Below are positions 30,746 to 41,654 of a stretch of DNA of 64,000 bases, piece after piece. Position 1 is the stretch's first letter; every line of letters starts with the position of its first letter. Both the position numbers and the translations under genes were made by a program. The DNA lies in contig NC_056766.1 of the NCBI RefSeq assembly GCF_018687715.1, positions 16,246,001 through 16,310,000 on the forward strand, given 5' to 3'. The notes under the pieces were generated by a model. The model ran no database searches and was not told the DNA's origin. It worked only from the letters and a program-made list of their open reading frames with translations. This DNA is from Carya illinoinensis (lineage: Eukaryota > Streptophyta > Magnoliopsida > Fagales > Juglandaceae).

Positions 30746-32156
30746 AGTGTTTATTTTCTTCCATTCCTCTCAAAAAATATATGGTAATTTTTTTTAATGT
30801 TGAATTTAATTTTTAGCATGAACTAAATTTGTTTATTTTATTGTAGGAAAACTATGTGATATAGTTTCAAACTATGCTTACTTTTCTATGCTAATTTGAA
30901 GTAATTCTCTTCTATATTTTTTTGATTTATTCTGAGTTTATTTCTTTTAATTGATTGGAAATTAATTAGATGAATTTGATCTTATAATTTGTTATTGAAA
31001 GAGTGAATTATAGGATAGAACTTTGATATTTTAGTATAGGTAAATATAGAGATAAAAAAACTTATATGAACCGTTGTAGTCTTAAAATCGTTGGTCTTAA
31101 TGTTTTCTTACTTTATTAGTTTGTTCACTCTTATGTAAAATGATAAATAAGAATATTTCCAATTGACTATTGAAAAAGGCTTTTGGATGAGTTTGGAGTT
31201 TTTGCTAACAAACAGAGAATTAAATTCAATTTATTAGATAAACATAATGAGGGATTAAGTGAAATCAATTTCCTAGAAGTTTTTTTTTTCTTATTAATTT
31301 GATCTTCGAATAACAGTTTTCTTTTCATTTGAATATTTTCTCTTGAATTGATTTTATTTCAAACTAAAATTACAAATAACCTTACTGACTTTTCTAAATA
31401 AAGTCGATATTTATTTAATTTCGGTATAGTAAAGTGATGAAAAAAGTATTGTCCTCAGGAATTGATAATTTTAGTATACCGAAATTACATAAACCTCGAT
31501 TTTATTTAGAAAAGTCACTAAGATTGTTTGTAATTGCAATTTGAAATAAAATCAATTTAAAGAAAATATTCAAAGGAAAAGAAAGCTGTTGTTCAAAGAT
31601 TAGATTAATGAGAAACAAGACTTCTAGGAAATTGATTTCATCTAATCCTTCACTATACTTTTTTCATCTAACTAATTAAATTTAATTCTCTCTATTTGTT
31701 ATCAAAAACTCCAAACTCATCCAAAAGCCTCTTTTGATAGTCAATTGGAAACATTCTTGTTTATTATTTTACACAAGAATATGAAAATTAATAAAGTAAG
31801 AAAACATTAAGACCAACAATTTTAAGACTAAATAGGTTCATATAAGTCTTTCGATCTCTATATTTACCTTTGCTAAAATATCGATGTCCTATACTATAAT
31901 TTCCACTTTCGATAGCAAATCATAGCATCAAAATCACCTAATTAATGGTCAGTCAATTAGAAGTAATAAGCTTAGAACAAATTAGACAAATATAGAAGAG
32001 AATTACATCAAATTAGTATAGAAAAACAAGCATAGTTTGAAACTAGATTACATCATTTTCCTATAATAAAGAAAATTTGGTTCATGCTAAATATTAAATT
32101 CAACATAAACAAATTCACCATATTTTTTTTTGAGAGGAATGGAAGAAAATGAACAC
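30746..32156. mobile_element. 1.4-kb palindromic (foldback-type) element
   Basis: The left end AGTGTTTATTTTCTTCCATT and the right end reading inward AGTGTTCATTTTCTTCCATT begin two arms of about 680 bp that match in inverted orientation, with a centre near 31,450 around GTATTGTCCTCAGGAATTG. I estimate arm identity at 85-90% with small indels. No coding capacity is visible. Long terminal inverted repeats with almost no middle suggest a foldback or MULE-derived non-autonomous element. No 9-bp TSD is evident. Confidence 0.7.
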
Positions 32157-32816
32157 TGCTTGCGTCTACCATTGATAGGCTTCCCAATCATGAACACACT
32201 AAATGGCTCCTTCAAGATCAACTGCTCGTTTCTACCCTTAACTCCTCTCTTACGCCCACTATTCTTTCCCATGTCTTGGAGTACTCCACCTCATGTGAGG
32301 TTTGGACCACGCTTCACAACCTTTTCTTTGCCCAAACTTCTGCCTATATAATGCAAACCTAGCTCCAACTCACCACTCTCAAAAAAGGCTTAGACACAAT
32401 TTCTGAATATTTTCACGAAGCAACTCCCCTAGCTTCCTCCCTTAGCGCCATTGGATAGCCCCTCTCCTCTTTTGAATTTATCATCTATCTTTTAGCAGGT
32501 CTAGGATTTGACTATGAGTCTCTAGTAACATCCATCAGCACTTGACCAGACCCTCTTTCTTCTTCTCAAATCTATGGTTATCTCCTGAACCATGAGTCAC
32601 GCCTTGCTCACCAAACTCAGACCCTCCTCTCCGACAGTTCATGCCCACGCCACTTCCATCAGGCCACCTTCACAATCTCCTTTATCTAGCCGAAGTCATG
32701 GCCATGGCTTTCAGCAAGGTCAGGGTAGTGGTCGTAACATCCCTTCTTCGAATTCCAACTTCTTCTCCTCTTATACCACCAATCGACCCATTTGTCAAGT
32801 TTGTCACCAAGTGGGT
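32157..32816 (+). pseudogene. Copia gag, central part up to the zinc knuckle (broken)
   Basis: After the palindromic element the copia gag resumes: EHTKWLLQDQLLVSTLNSSL (near 32,197-32,260), VLEYSTSCEVWTTLHNLF (32,272-32,330) and, after frame changes, the first half of a CCHC zinc knuckle, CQVCHQVG (near 32,796-32,819). This is the UBN2-type gag of plant copia elements that packages RNA. There are stops near 32,365, 32,455 and 32,543. The knuckle is cut in half by the solo LTR that follows, and the second half HTVLSC lies at 34,813-34,832. Confidence 0.78.
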
Positions 32817-34808
32817 TGATAAATAGTCAATTATGTGGTATTAATACTCTTAAATATTTTGAGTTAAAAGTGCTTTATGAGTTAAAATAAGAGTATTAAT
32901 TAGATAATGTGACTTAACTTTATTTGACATGCGAAATAAGATATTACCCCTAATTAAACATAAATGCATGCATTTTGATGTGTGGCCGACTAATGCTTAC
33001 GTAAAACTTATATTTGAATCTTGGTCGGTGTCCAGGAGTAAAGCCATTGCCTACATAGTTGAAAAAAATCTATGAAGATAAAAGACTACTGAAGCCCACG
33101 TCCAAGCTGAGAATAATTTTAATTCAAAAAGCAAGTGAAAGAAATAAATGAAGGGAACACAAGGGGGCACTCGGACGTGCAGCAGGTCAGCAGAACAGCT
33201 GGCCCTCAACTTTGACAGAAGATCACGTTGGCACCAACTTGGACGTGCGGCAGCAGCAGAGTTATTTTTTCTTTCTTTTTCGTTCGGGTAGCTGGAGCAG
33301 CAGGAGATCAATTGCATATCATGTTGGAGACCACTGGACGTGGCAGCATGTTGGAATCTCATCTATGAGGCAGCACGTTGCAGACGCTAGGCAACAGAGG
33401 AGTTCTGAGCTTTGCCTTTATATTATTTTTCGTTGGAGACCTAGCGGTAGCTTAGCTGGGAGTTGTTATTTTCTTTCTTTTTGGTAAAGACGCAGGCAGT
33501 AGAGTAGCTTTGAGTTCTTAGTCTTTCTTTTCTTTCGAGTAGCTTACTTTTCGTTTTGGAGGAAGCGGTTGGTTTTGGATTTTATTCACTTTGCTTCTTT
33601 TGGTTTCTGTTCGGCGGCAGCAGTTTATTTTTGAGGATTTATTTTTTTTGTGTCTTACCTTTCGTTCCAGACTCTTTAGGTGGCAGTTTTTGTTTTTTAG
33701 TCATTTTCTTTTTCGTTTAGCTGAAGAAAGCAGGGGGAGTTTTAGTTTTATTTTCTTTCTTTCCTTCAGACGGGGACACAACAGTAGAGTTTTTATTTCT
33801 TTAGGGAGTATTTTTCTTTCGTTGAAGACGCTGGCGGCTAGTTTTTATTGATTATTTTTCTGCTTCTTTTCGTTTGAGGGAAGGCGGCTTCATTTTATTC
33901 TTTTTCTTACTTCACTTCGTTTTCGTTCGGCGCAGAAGAATTCTTAATTTCTTTTCTTTACTTTTCGTTCAAATAGTGAAGAAAGGATTGCCGGCTGGTT
34001 TGGATTTAATTATTTTTCTTGCTTAGTTTTACGTTTGACGTTACGGGTTGGGTTTCCAGATTTGTTTCATTTGAATTGTTTTATTTATTCTTCTTCATTT
34101 ATTTTCATACAATAATTTGAAATGTTAGGATTTATCATTTTTGAGCATTTTACTAATTTAGAGATGATAGGCTAGATTTTAGACTTAGGATTCAATGAGT
34201 AACCTATGACTGTTTAGGAGTGGATTTTCTTCAATATTATTTGACTTTAATATTTAACTTGTTGGATAATATTTCAATTTACATATAGAAAGGATTGAAA
34301 TTCTTTGTTCTTGGTTTAGATTAGTTGTAGACATAAAGGCACAATTAATACTTGAACAAGTAACAAGACTTTGATGGCTTTCTTCCACTATTTCACAATT
34401 ATTATATAATTTGTCAAGTAATTTTATTAGGCTAAGAATTGAGATTCATTGCTATATTATCCGACCATGATTTATAGGAATGAGAGCATGGTTGAGAGAA
34501 GATGAAAAGAGAAGTAAATCCATCTCCAAATCAGTAGGTGAAAATTGTATCCCAAGTGTTTGTTTTATTGTTTCTTACAAGTTTAATTCATTTGCTACAC
34601 ATTTTCTCTAAACTTCTTAGTTTTGGTAATTTTAGAAACATAGATTCACATTTATTTTCATCTTTCATAATCGATACATTTGTTTTACACAAAGGAAATC
34701 TCACGAACGCTTTGATAACTCTTTGTCCCTGTGGAATACGATCCTGGACTCATCCTTGTATTACTTTGACAGCTTCTACGCTTGAAAGACAAAATTTTAA
34801 GCTGATCA
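32817..34808. mobile_element. 2.0-kb solo LTR (Tat/Athila-like) inside the copia zinc knuckle
   Basis: The 1,992-bp block begins TGATAAATAGTC and ends AAGCTGATCA, flanked by the perfect 5-bp duplication TGGGT (32,812-32,816 and 34,809-34,813). Its last 120 bp include CTTTGTCCCTGTGGAATACGATCCTGGACTC, split here only by line length, a pattern common at the end of non-chromodomain gypsy (Tat/Athila/Retand) LTRs. The middle (33,050-34,080) is rich in TTTTCTTT(C/T)G and GGCGGCAG patches. No coding domain is seen, so it is a solo LTR. Confidence 0.85.
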
Positions 34809-36363
34809 TGGGTCACACAGTCTTATCATGTTACCATAGATTTAATTAGGCCTACCAAGCTCTTGCACCATCGTCATTATCGGCCAATTACACAACTCTT
34901 CCAAACACCACTTCCAATTTTACCAATTGGTTCCTTGATACAACGGCTACAAACCACTTCACGGCTGACTTCTCAAGTCAGTATAGGCGATGGCTCCTCT
35001 ATTTCCATACAAAATTTTGGCACTAGCCTTCTTCAAACACCTTCTGACAAGTTTCTTCTTCATCAATTACTTCATATTCATTTAATTTCTTGAAATTTAT
35101 TATCTGTGTGTCAATTTTGTTTTGACAACTCTATTTACTTTGAATTTAATTTATTCAGTTTTCTTGGGAAGGTTTACATACTCAGGAGGTGCTTCTTTGG
35201 AGACCCATTATGAATGGTTTGTATGTTCATCTATCTGATGCTGAGGCCGTGACTCCCTCTTCCCAAAAGTTTTCCACTACACCTCCTCCACAATAAGCTC
35301 TCATTAGAGAAAGAACCTCCTCACATATATGGCATTCCCGCCTATGCCATCCCTCCCCACGAATAACATCCTTCACCATTTGGCAATTTCATCTCCCAGT
35401 TACTTCTACTTCAATTTCTTCCTCTTTCTTCTGCTTGTCTCCAAGCTAAGTCTCATGTACTTCCCCATCCCCCATCCCCCATCTCCCTCCCGTTCATCTC
35501 ATCATTTCAACTTTTATTTCTTGATGTTTGGGGACCAGTGCCTGTGCTCTCCTCTAATGGTTTCAAATTTTATTTTTCTATTGTGGATGATTTTCTAAGT
35601 ACATTTGGTTTTTTCCTCTTCATGCTAAATCGGATGTTACTACTATTTTTGTAGTCATTCTCAAATATGTGTGCAATACTTTCTCTTCAAATATAATTTC
35701 CATTCAAACTGATTGGGGTGACGAATTTCGCCCTCTTCAAACCATATTTAAAAAATTTGAAATTATTCATCAGGTCACGTGTCCATACTCATATGCTCAA
35801 AATGGTAGTGTTGAAAGATGTCATCTTCATATTGTTGAAATTTGGCTTTCTTTATTAGCCTAGTCTTTGGTTCCTACTAAACATTGGACTGAAGCCTTTC
35901 AAACAATTATTTTTCTTATAAATCATATGCCCACGCTAATTCTTAATAATTCCTCACCATTCCAAGTTTTATTTAAGCAACACCTTGATTACTCCTTTCT
36001 ACGTATTTTTGGTGTTATTTGTTGGCCCAATTTACGACCCTTTAATTGTTATAAAATGGATATGTGTTCTTAACTCTGTGTTTTTATGGACTATAGCCCC
36101 GATGATAAATGACATAATTGCCTCCATGTACCAACGGGTCAAATCTACATTTCTTGAGATGTTCGCTTTAATGAAAATCAATTTTTGTTTGCTTCCCATG
36201 ATAGTCAATTTGAAATTCCCAACTCTTCCACTCTGCCCATCCATTTTTCCGAAATACAATCTTTCAAATCTTCTCACCATCTCTCGGGTTCTACTCCCAC
36301 TCAGCCCACTCCTCAAATTAATAAGCCCACGTCACTCACCCTCACACCTGAGCCCCCTTCATC
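34809..36363 (+). pseudogene. Copia protease remnant and integrase (broken)
   Basis: After the second half of the zinc knuckle, the stretch near 34,920-34,960 (NFTNWFLDTTATNHFT) is the protease active-site region with DT(T/G)A. The integrase core follows: LLFLDVWGPVPVLSSNGFKF (near 35,519-35,575), FSIVDDF, a retained SIQTDWGDEF (35,698-35,730) and PYSYAQNGSVERCHLHIVEI (near 35,785-35,845), then IFLINHMPT. The D,D(35)E residues can be followed in this order. At least six frame changes or stops occur. Beyond 36,100 the integrase-RT spacer is degraded until the MITE. Confidence 0.8.
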
Positions 36364-36366
36364 TAA

Positions 36367-36901
36367 GAGAATTGTTAATGGAATAGCCAAACATTAAAAA
36401 AATATCTTCAAAAGCATAATAGGGCATAAAAAAGCATGACATCGGATTATTCAAAGCTTTGCTACAGTAACTTTTAGCTACTGTAATTCCAAAACTAAAA
36501 CCAAATTTGATAGATATTACTGTACATATATCAAATACTTATTTTATTATTTTTTATAACACTCTCTCTCTTCTCTTCATCTACATCTATAAACTTTCAT
36601 CAGTTTCTTTAAATTAAATAGTAAAATATGATAAAATAAAATAAAATAATAATTAATAAAATTAAATATTTTTTAAATTATTAATTACTCATTACTATAT
36701 AATAAATAAATTGATAATCCAATGTAGAGATTTGATGTGAATAGTCAAAGTTAAATTTATCTTATATTATTTTATTGTTATATAATAAAAAAATAGCTAT
36801 TCCAATGTGGAGACTTATATAAATGAAATAGCCAAAATCTAAATTCATTTTACATTTATCAAAATTGTCCTTTATATATGCATAATCTATTAACAATGCT
36901 C
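36367..36901. mobile_element. Tourist/Harbinger-type MITE in the copia spacer
   Basis: Inverted termini GAGAATTGTTAATGGAATA (left) and GAGCATTGTTAATAGATTA (inward from the right) bound 535 bp of AT-rich non-coding DNA. The flanks are TAA on the left and TTA on the right, matching the 3-bp TWA target preference of PIF/Harbinger MITEs, though not identical to each other. With the element set aside, the copia spacer frame is continuous across the junction. Note that it lies upstream of the RT, in the non-conserved spacer. Confidence 0.65.
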
Positions 36902-36904
36902 TTA

Positions 36905-38377
36905 ACACAATTGCTTCTTCCTCTCAACCCGATATCCCTTCGTCTTCTCCAGCACTGCTTAGTTTGTCACCGAACCCTAGTGTCTTGTCTCCTTCCTCTT
37001 CTGAGTCATTTGAAGCTCCCTCTCCTCTTCCTTCTTCAATCCATCCCATGCTCACATGATCAAAATCCAATATTCACTGCCCCTTCTCCAAACTGATGGT
37101 ACCATATCATGGCCTCCCTCTAAACTTTTCCTTTCCCTCAATGAGATCTCTTCCATCCCTTAAGAGCCATCCTCTTACACAGAAACTTCAAAATTTTCTT
37201 CCTGGCATACTGCCATGGCTAGTGAATTTGAAATACTGCTTCACAACAACACATGGGATCTAGTCCTTCCCAATCCCAGTAGAATGTACTTGGCTCCAAA
37301 TGGGTTCTCAAGACTAAAAGACATGTTGATGGCACTCTTGATCATCGTAAGGCTCGTCTTGTGGCCAAAGGGTTTCACTAGCAAGCCGATCTAGACTAGT
37401 CATAGACTTTTAGCCCAGTGGTCAAAACGATTACCATCCGACTCTTGATTTCCATCACTGGGACCCGTCAATGGCCCCTGTATCAGCTTGACATTCAAAA
37501 CACATATCTTCACGGTAACTTGGAGGAGGCCATCATCATGCATCAACCAATCGGGTTTGTAAATCCTGACTTTCCTCATCATGTTTGTAAGTTAAAAAAA
37601 TCCATATATGGTCTTAAACAAGCCCTTGGGCTTGGTTTTCCAAGCTTAGTTCAAAACTGTTATCTCTAGGATATCATGGCTCACTTTTGGATTCATCACT
37701 GTTTATTTTTTCTTCTGCTTGCATTTATGTGCTTGTTTATTGTCACTACCTCTCATCCATCCCTTATCACTGACTTTATTTCTTCACTTTGTACCTCTTT
37801 TCCAGTTAAAGATCTTGGTACATTACACTATTTTTTGGGTATTCAAGTATGTCGTAATTCTAATGGTTTGTTTATGTCTCAATCTCGCTATATCATTGAT
37901 TTATTGTTTCAGACTAATATGCGCAATTCCAAACCAGTATCCACTCCTATGTCTACGTCAACAAAGATCATAGCTCTCGATGGATCCTCCTTTTGAGGAT
38001 CCACAACTCTATCATAATGTCGTTGGTAGCCTTTATTGGGCTAGATATCTCCTTTGCTGTAAATATAGTCTATCAGTTTATGTACTATCCTCATCTTCCT
38101 TATTGGCAAGCTGTCAAAAGAATATTGCGTTATCTTTGTCTAACTACTTCATTTGGTCTATGCTTTTCACCTATCTCCTCTAAAACTTACTGCATTCACT
38201 GATGCTAATTGGGCTGGATACCCTGATAATCGAAAATCAACAGGTGGTTTTTGTATCTTTTTTGGGACTCACCTGATTTCTTGGGGCTCTAAGAAGCAGC
38301 CCACTATAGCACAATCTTCCACTGAGGCCGAATATAAATCTATGGCTAACATTGCATGTGAACTTCTATGGAATTAG
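36905..38377 (+). pseudogene. Copia reverse transcriptase and RNase H (broken)
   Basis: The RT part includes WPLYQLDIQNTYLHGNLEEA (37,470-37,530), HVCKLKKSIYGLKQA (37,580-37,625) and, after damage, PVKDLGTLHYFLGIQV (37,803-37,850). The catalytic box near 37,725-37,750 reads VLVYCHY where VYVDD is expected, so both catalytic aspartates are lost. RNase H follows with [17 protein letters not shown] (38,195-38,250), [20 protein letters not shown] (38,275-38,335). Multiple stops are present. It ends about 280 bp before the 3' LTR. Confidence 0.82.
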
Positions 38378-38639
38378 GAATTTTTCTCAATGACCCACTG
38401 AATTTATTATGTGATAATCTTGGTGTAACATATTTATCTGTTAATCCTATTTTACATTTTAGAACTAAACATGTGGATCTTGTTTATCATTTTGTGAGGG
38501 ATCGTGTCTATGCCAATACTCTCAATGTTTGATCCTTTGTTTTAAGCAAAGATTAAATTGTGGACATCCTCACCAAGCCTCTCTCCTCGACACGCTTTTC
38601 TCTTTTATGTTCAAGCCTCACTATCTCCCTAGTGGCGCT

Positions 38640-38654
38640 TGAATTGCGGGGGGC
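38640..38654 (+). other. Polypurine tract of the copia element
   Basis: TGAATTGCGGGGGGC immediately precedes the 3' LTR and would prime second-strand DNA synthesis. Confidence 0.65.
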
Positions 38655-38980
38655 TATTAGAGCACATGTTCCTTCTGCCTTAGACTTCACTGCCTCAGAG
38701 GAAGTTTCTAGTGCAATCAGCTCCAAAGCAAAACAGAAAGGAATAACAGAATTTTCATAATGGAATATTGTGGAAGAGTCTAGAAATATTCCTTGTAACA
38801 GAATTCTCACAAGGCATCCGTCTGTAGTAGTTTGGCATTGTCTATAAATACTGAAATACAAATGTACTACAGTAGCAAGGAAGAATCAATACAGAAATGA
38901 TTTTGATTTTGTGAAACTGTTAGATTGTTTGTGGCATTGTTACGAGCACCTTCTGTGCAACACCTTTCCTTTATTCTTTA
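38655..38980 (+). repeat. 3' LTR of the copia element
   Basis: 326 bp, the pair of 20,107-20,418. It differs by a ~14-bp segment near the start and scattered substitutions, about 90% identical by eye, indicating an old insertion. Confidence 0.88.
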
Positions 38981-38985
38981 GCATG

Positions 38986-39990
38986 GTTGAGTGAATTTGA
39001 TAGTTGTACTGGTTTGGCATCTTTTTTCCTCAGATTTAAATACGATTTTGTTTTTTTTTTTTTAATTTTCTTGATCAAGGCGTTCTTTGTGGAAATCTCA
39101 TGTTTTATTGTTTTTTTTTTTTTTTTGTTGAAGATAGCCTTAATTTTCATGTCAACTCTGCATGCCGTTATTGCACTTGGTTTGGCCTCAGGTTCGGGTG
39201 AACTCATCTTTGCCGCTTCGAGTATTCAATTCTACTTTTAGGTGTTTGTGTTTGAGTGTTAGGTTGTTGGATAGTTGTTCAATTATCTAATATACTTGTG
39301 GTAGGTTATGAATTTAACCTTGGTTGGATAGTTGAATCTGAGATTGGTGCTTAGTTTTGCGTTGGGGAGTAAAACAAATTAAAATAAAAGGGATTAACGT
39401 GGGCCAATCAAACTAGCTGCCTCTTACGCAAGATATTAGTCAAGCAGCTTGCATGTGCTTGAATTTCCGTTAAGCGTCGTGTGTATATATATATTATATA
39501 CACAGGCGGGTTGGTTATTTTGAGCATACTTTCTTTCCGGGCAGGAATTCCGATTAAGGGCATTGTCCTTGCACGGATTCTCAATAATTGGAGTGGAGGG
39601 GCAAGGTGCTGGAAAGTGGTTGTGGTGCTGTGCTGTATGCAGAAGAGGAAGGAAGCAGTAGTACCCGTTGGTGTTCAGTTGCTTTTAAAGGAAAGAGGAA
39701 ACGATGTCGTGTTGTAATTGAGAAGGGAAGATAGAACGCTTTCGTTTTAGCTTAATGAGTTGTCATATAAATAATTGGAACGTTGCAGTTTTGTAATAAA
39801 CTGTGTTTTCATTGTAATGCGATATTGAAAGTATAAATACAGTGTTTGGAGGGAAATCCCTCAACTTTGATCATTCAACTCAATTGTCTTCTTCCTCTCA
39901 ATTCTTTATTCTCTCTCTATATTCTCTATCCTTATTGGAGATTGACTATCTAGAATCAGTCAAGCTTGGGTCCATTACATAATCATGTAT
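38986..39990. other. Spacer with LTR-like regulatory tail
   Basis: T-tracts occur near 39,051-39,063 and 39,111-39,126, and GTTGGATAGTTG is repeated near 39,265 and 39,323. At 39,700-39,975 a TATA-like AGTATAAATACAG is followed by CT-rich sequence and ends GGTCCATTACA, recalling the end of an LTR, but I found no start, TSD or coding region. Class unresolved. Confidence 0.35.
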
Positions 39991-40640
39991 AGATTCTAGG
40001 GAATATTGTTCTTGTTCGGTAATTTCGTACAAGAGTATGCTTTTTACCAACTCGGTATTTTAAGTAGGGTCTTATGGAGATAGGTCGGTCTTGCTCGAAA
40101 ATTTTGAATAAAAGCATGGGCCCTCCTTGATAATTCCGAGCAAGAGCATTGGGCGGACTTGGGATTCCTAAGCAAGAACATCAGCATCGGCATTGTTGGG
40201 AATCTTGAGCACAAGTTGCCTTGGTCTAGAATTGAGTAGTAGCCTTGCTTAAGAATCTGAGCAAGAGCATCATCATCAATATTACTTGGGAATCTCAAGC
40301 GGAACATTGTAATTTTGAGCAAGGGTTTATTTTCTTCTCCGGTTTGATTATACCAAGCTGCTTCTTGCGAGTATTGGCATTGCTTGGTAATCTTGAATAA
40401 GTCCATACTTTCTTTCAACTCGGTAATCTGAGCATGATCTTGTGAAGATAGACATTGCTTGACAATCTTGAGCAAGAGTATTAACATCAACATTGCTTGG
40501 GAATCCTAATCAAGAGCAGGGATCTTGTATTGAATTTTTGACCAAGAGAATCCGCATTAGCAATGAATCTCGAGCATTGGTATTGGTAGGAATTAATGCG
40601 ATGGATTCTCGAGTAAGAGACGCTTTTTCACCTGTTCTAA
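39991..40640. repeat. Degenerate minisatellite upstream of a LINE
   Basis: Eight or more imperfect occurrences of a TTGCTTGGGAATCTTGAGCA-like unit lie at irregular 40-90-bp spacing between about 40,095 and 40,620. It could be the repeated 5' UTR of the LINE that follows or an independent repeat. Confidence 0.5.
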
Positions 40641-40677
40641 AAATCAGCTCTGCTAGGATTCTGGTTCCTCTTGTGTG

Positions 40678-41634
40678 ATATGCCTACCGTTGGGGCCCCC
40701 CTAGGCTTTTCGGCATCATCCTTTCGTCGGTCCTTTGCTGACATGATGGCCCAAACTCCACAACCTCTACTTGAGGTTGTGATTCCTATGCAGCTACCCC
40801 AAACTCTGGATGGTGAAGTTTTTATCAGTTTCACAAAGGAGGAGCTTGTGAGATCGGCATCTCCATTTGCTTTTCCTTAGTTCTTAAGTTCCTTCGCCAG
40901 TGCCCTTCTTTGGACACCATTCGATCAGTGATACACAACAAATGGGGTTTAAAATCCCAGCCAGTGGTTTCAGCTATGGCCAAGCCTAGATCGGTTTTCC
41001 TACGATTTTCAAACGAGTTGGATTTTAAGAAAGCTTTCTCCAGGGAATCATTTGATGTTAATGGAGTCCTGTTCCGTATGTTCCACTAGACCTTGGATTA
41101 CAATGATGACAAAGAATCTTCAGTGGTACCAGTGTGGATTTTGCTGCCAGACCTTCCCCCTAATTTCTACCATGAATTCAGAATATAACCATGCCAATTG
41201 GAAAATTTGTTCGGCGTGATAATTGCACTCGATGTGTAACTTGCACTAATGGAGCTCGAGTCTGTACTGATATGGATGCTGCAAAAAAAAAAAAATCGAT
41301 TGAGTCCTTCTGGATTGGAGTCTCTCATCAACCTGGTAGTAGGCTTCAACGAGTGATCTATGAAAATCTTCATGCTTATTGCTGTCACTGCTAGGTGCAA
41401 GGCCATAACATTCAAAAATGTAAATGGGTGAACCAAAAGGATGCAAAACCTGTGCAGGACACCACCAAGGATGGTAAACGATGGAGACGAAGAGAGACAG
41501 AGAAAAAGCCTGATGAGTCTTCCCTTTCTTGTATTGAATCAGAGTCCCCTCCGATGCTTCAAGATGTTGTCGCTAGTGAGAATCAGCAGGACCAGAACAT
41601 TATTATAGAGGAGGTGGAGGAAGCCCTGAATTGA
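40678..41634 (+). pseudogene. LINE ORF1, RNA-binding protein (broken)
   Basis: The N-terminus at 40,678 reads MPTVGAPLGFSASSFRRSFA, usual for plant LINE ORF1. A DUF4283-type region follows in pieces (RSVFLRFSNELDFKKAFS near 40,990-41,045; VPVWILLPDLPPNFYHEF near 41,130-41,180). Then, after the poly-A-like run at 41,283, come SFWIGVSHQPGSRLQRVIYE and the CCHC knuckle CCHC...QGHNIQKC (41,380-41,420). ORF1 binds the element RNA. One stop sits inside the knuckle (41,393), and several frame changes precede it. Acidic C-terminal sequence ends at 41,634. Confidence 0.75.
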
Positions 41635-41654
41635 TTGCTACTGATATGATCCTT

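Larger units (their letters stand above)
20107..38980 (+). mobile_element. Ty1/copia LTR retrotransposon, expanded by nested insertions
   Basis: The 5' LTR (20,107-20,418) and 3' LTR (38,655-38,980) begin TATTAGAGCACAT, end ATTCTTTA, and are flanked by the same 5-bp duplication GCATG (20,102-20,106 and 38,981-38,985). Directly after the 5' LTR comes a tRNA-Met-type primer-binding site TGGTAATTAGAGCC, and a G-rich polypurine tract precedes the 3' LTR. Between them on the plus strand are gag, integrase, RT and RNase H remnants in the copia order. Total span is 18.9 kb, of which about 14 kb is later insertions or unidentified sequence. All coding parts are broken. The termini are not canonical TG/CA. 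Confidence 0.88.

Noticed and set aside
39700..39975. Complete LTR ending at GGTCCATTACA
   Set aside because: A TATA-like box and CT-rich tail suggest an LTR, but no matching start or TSD was found.
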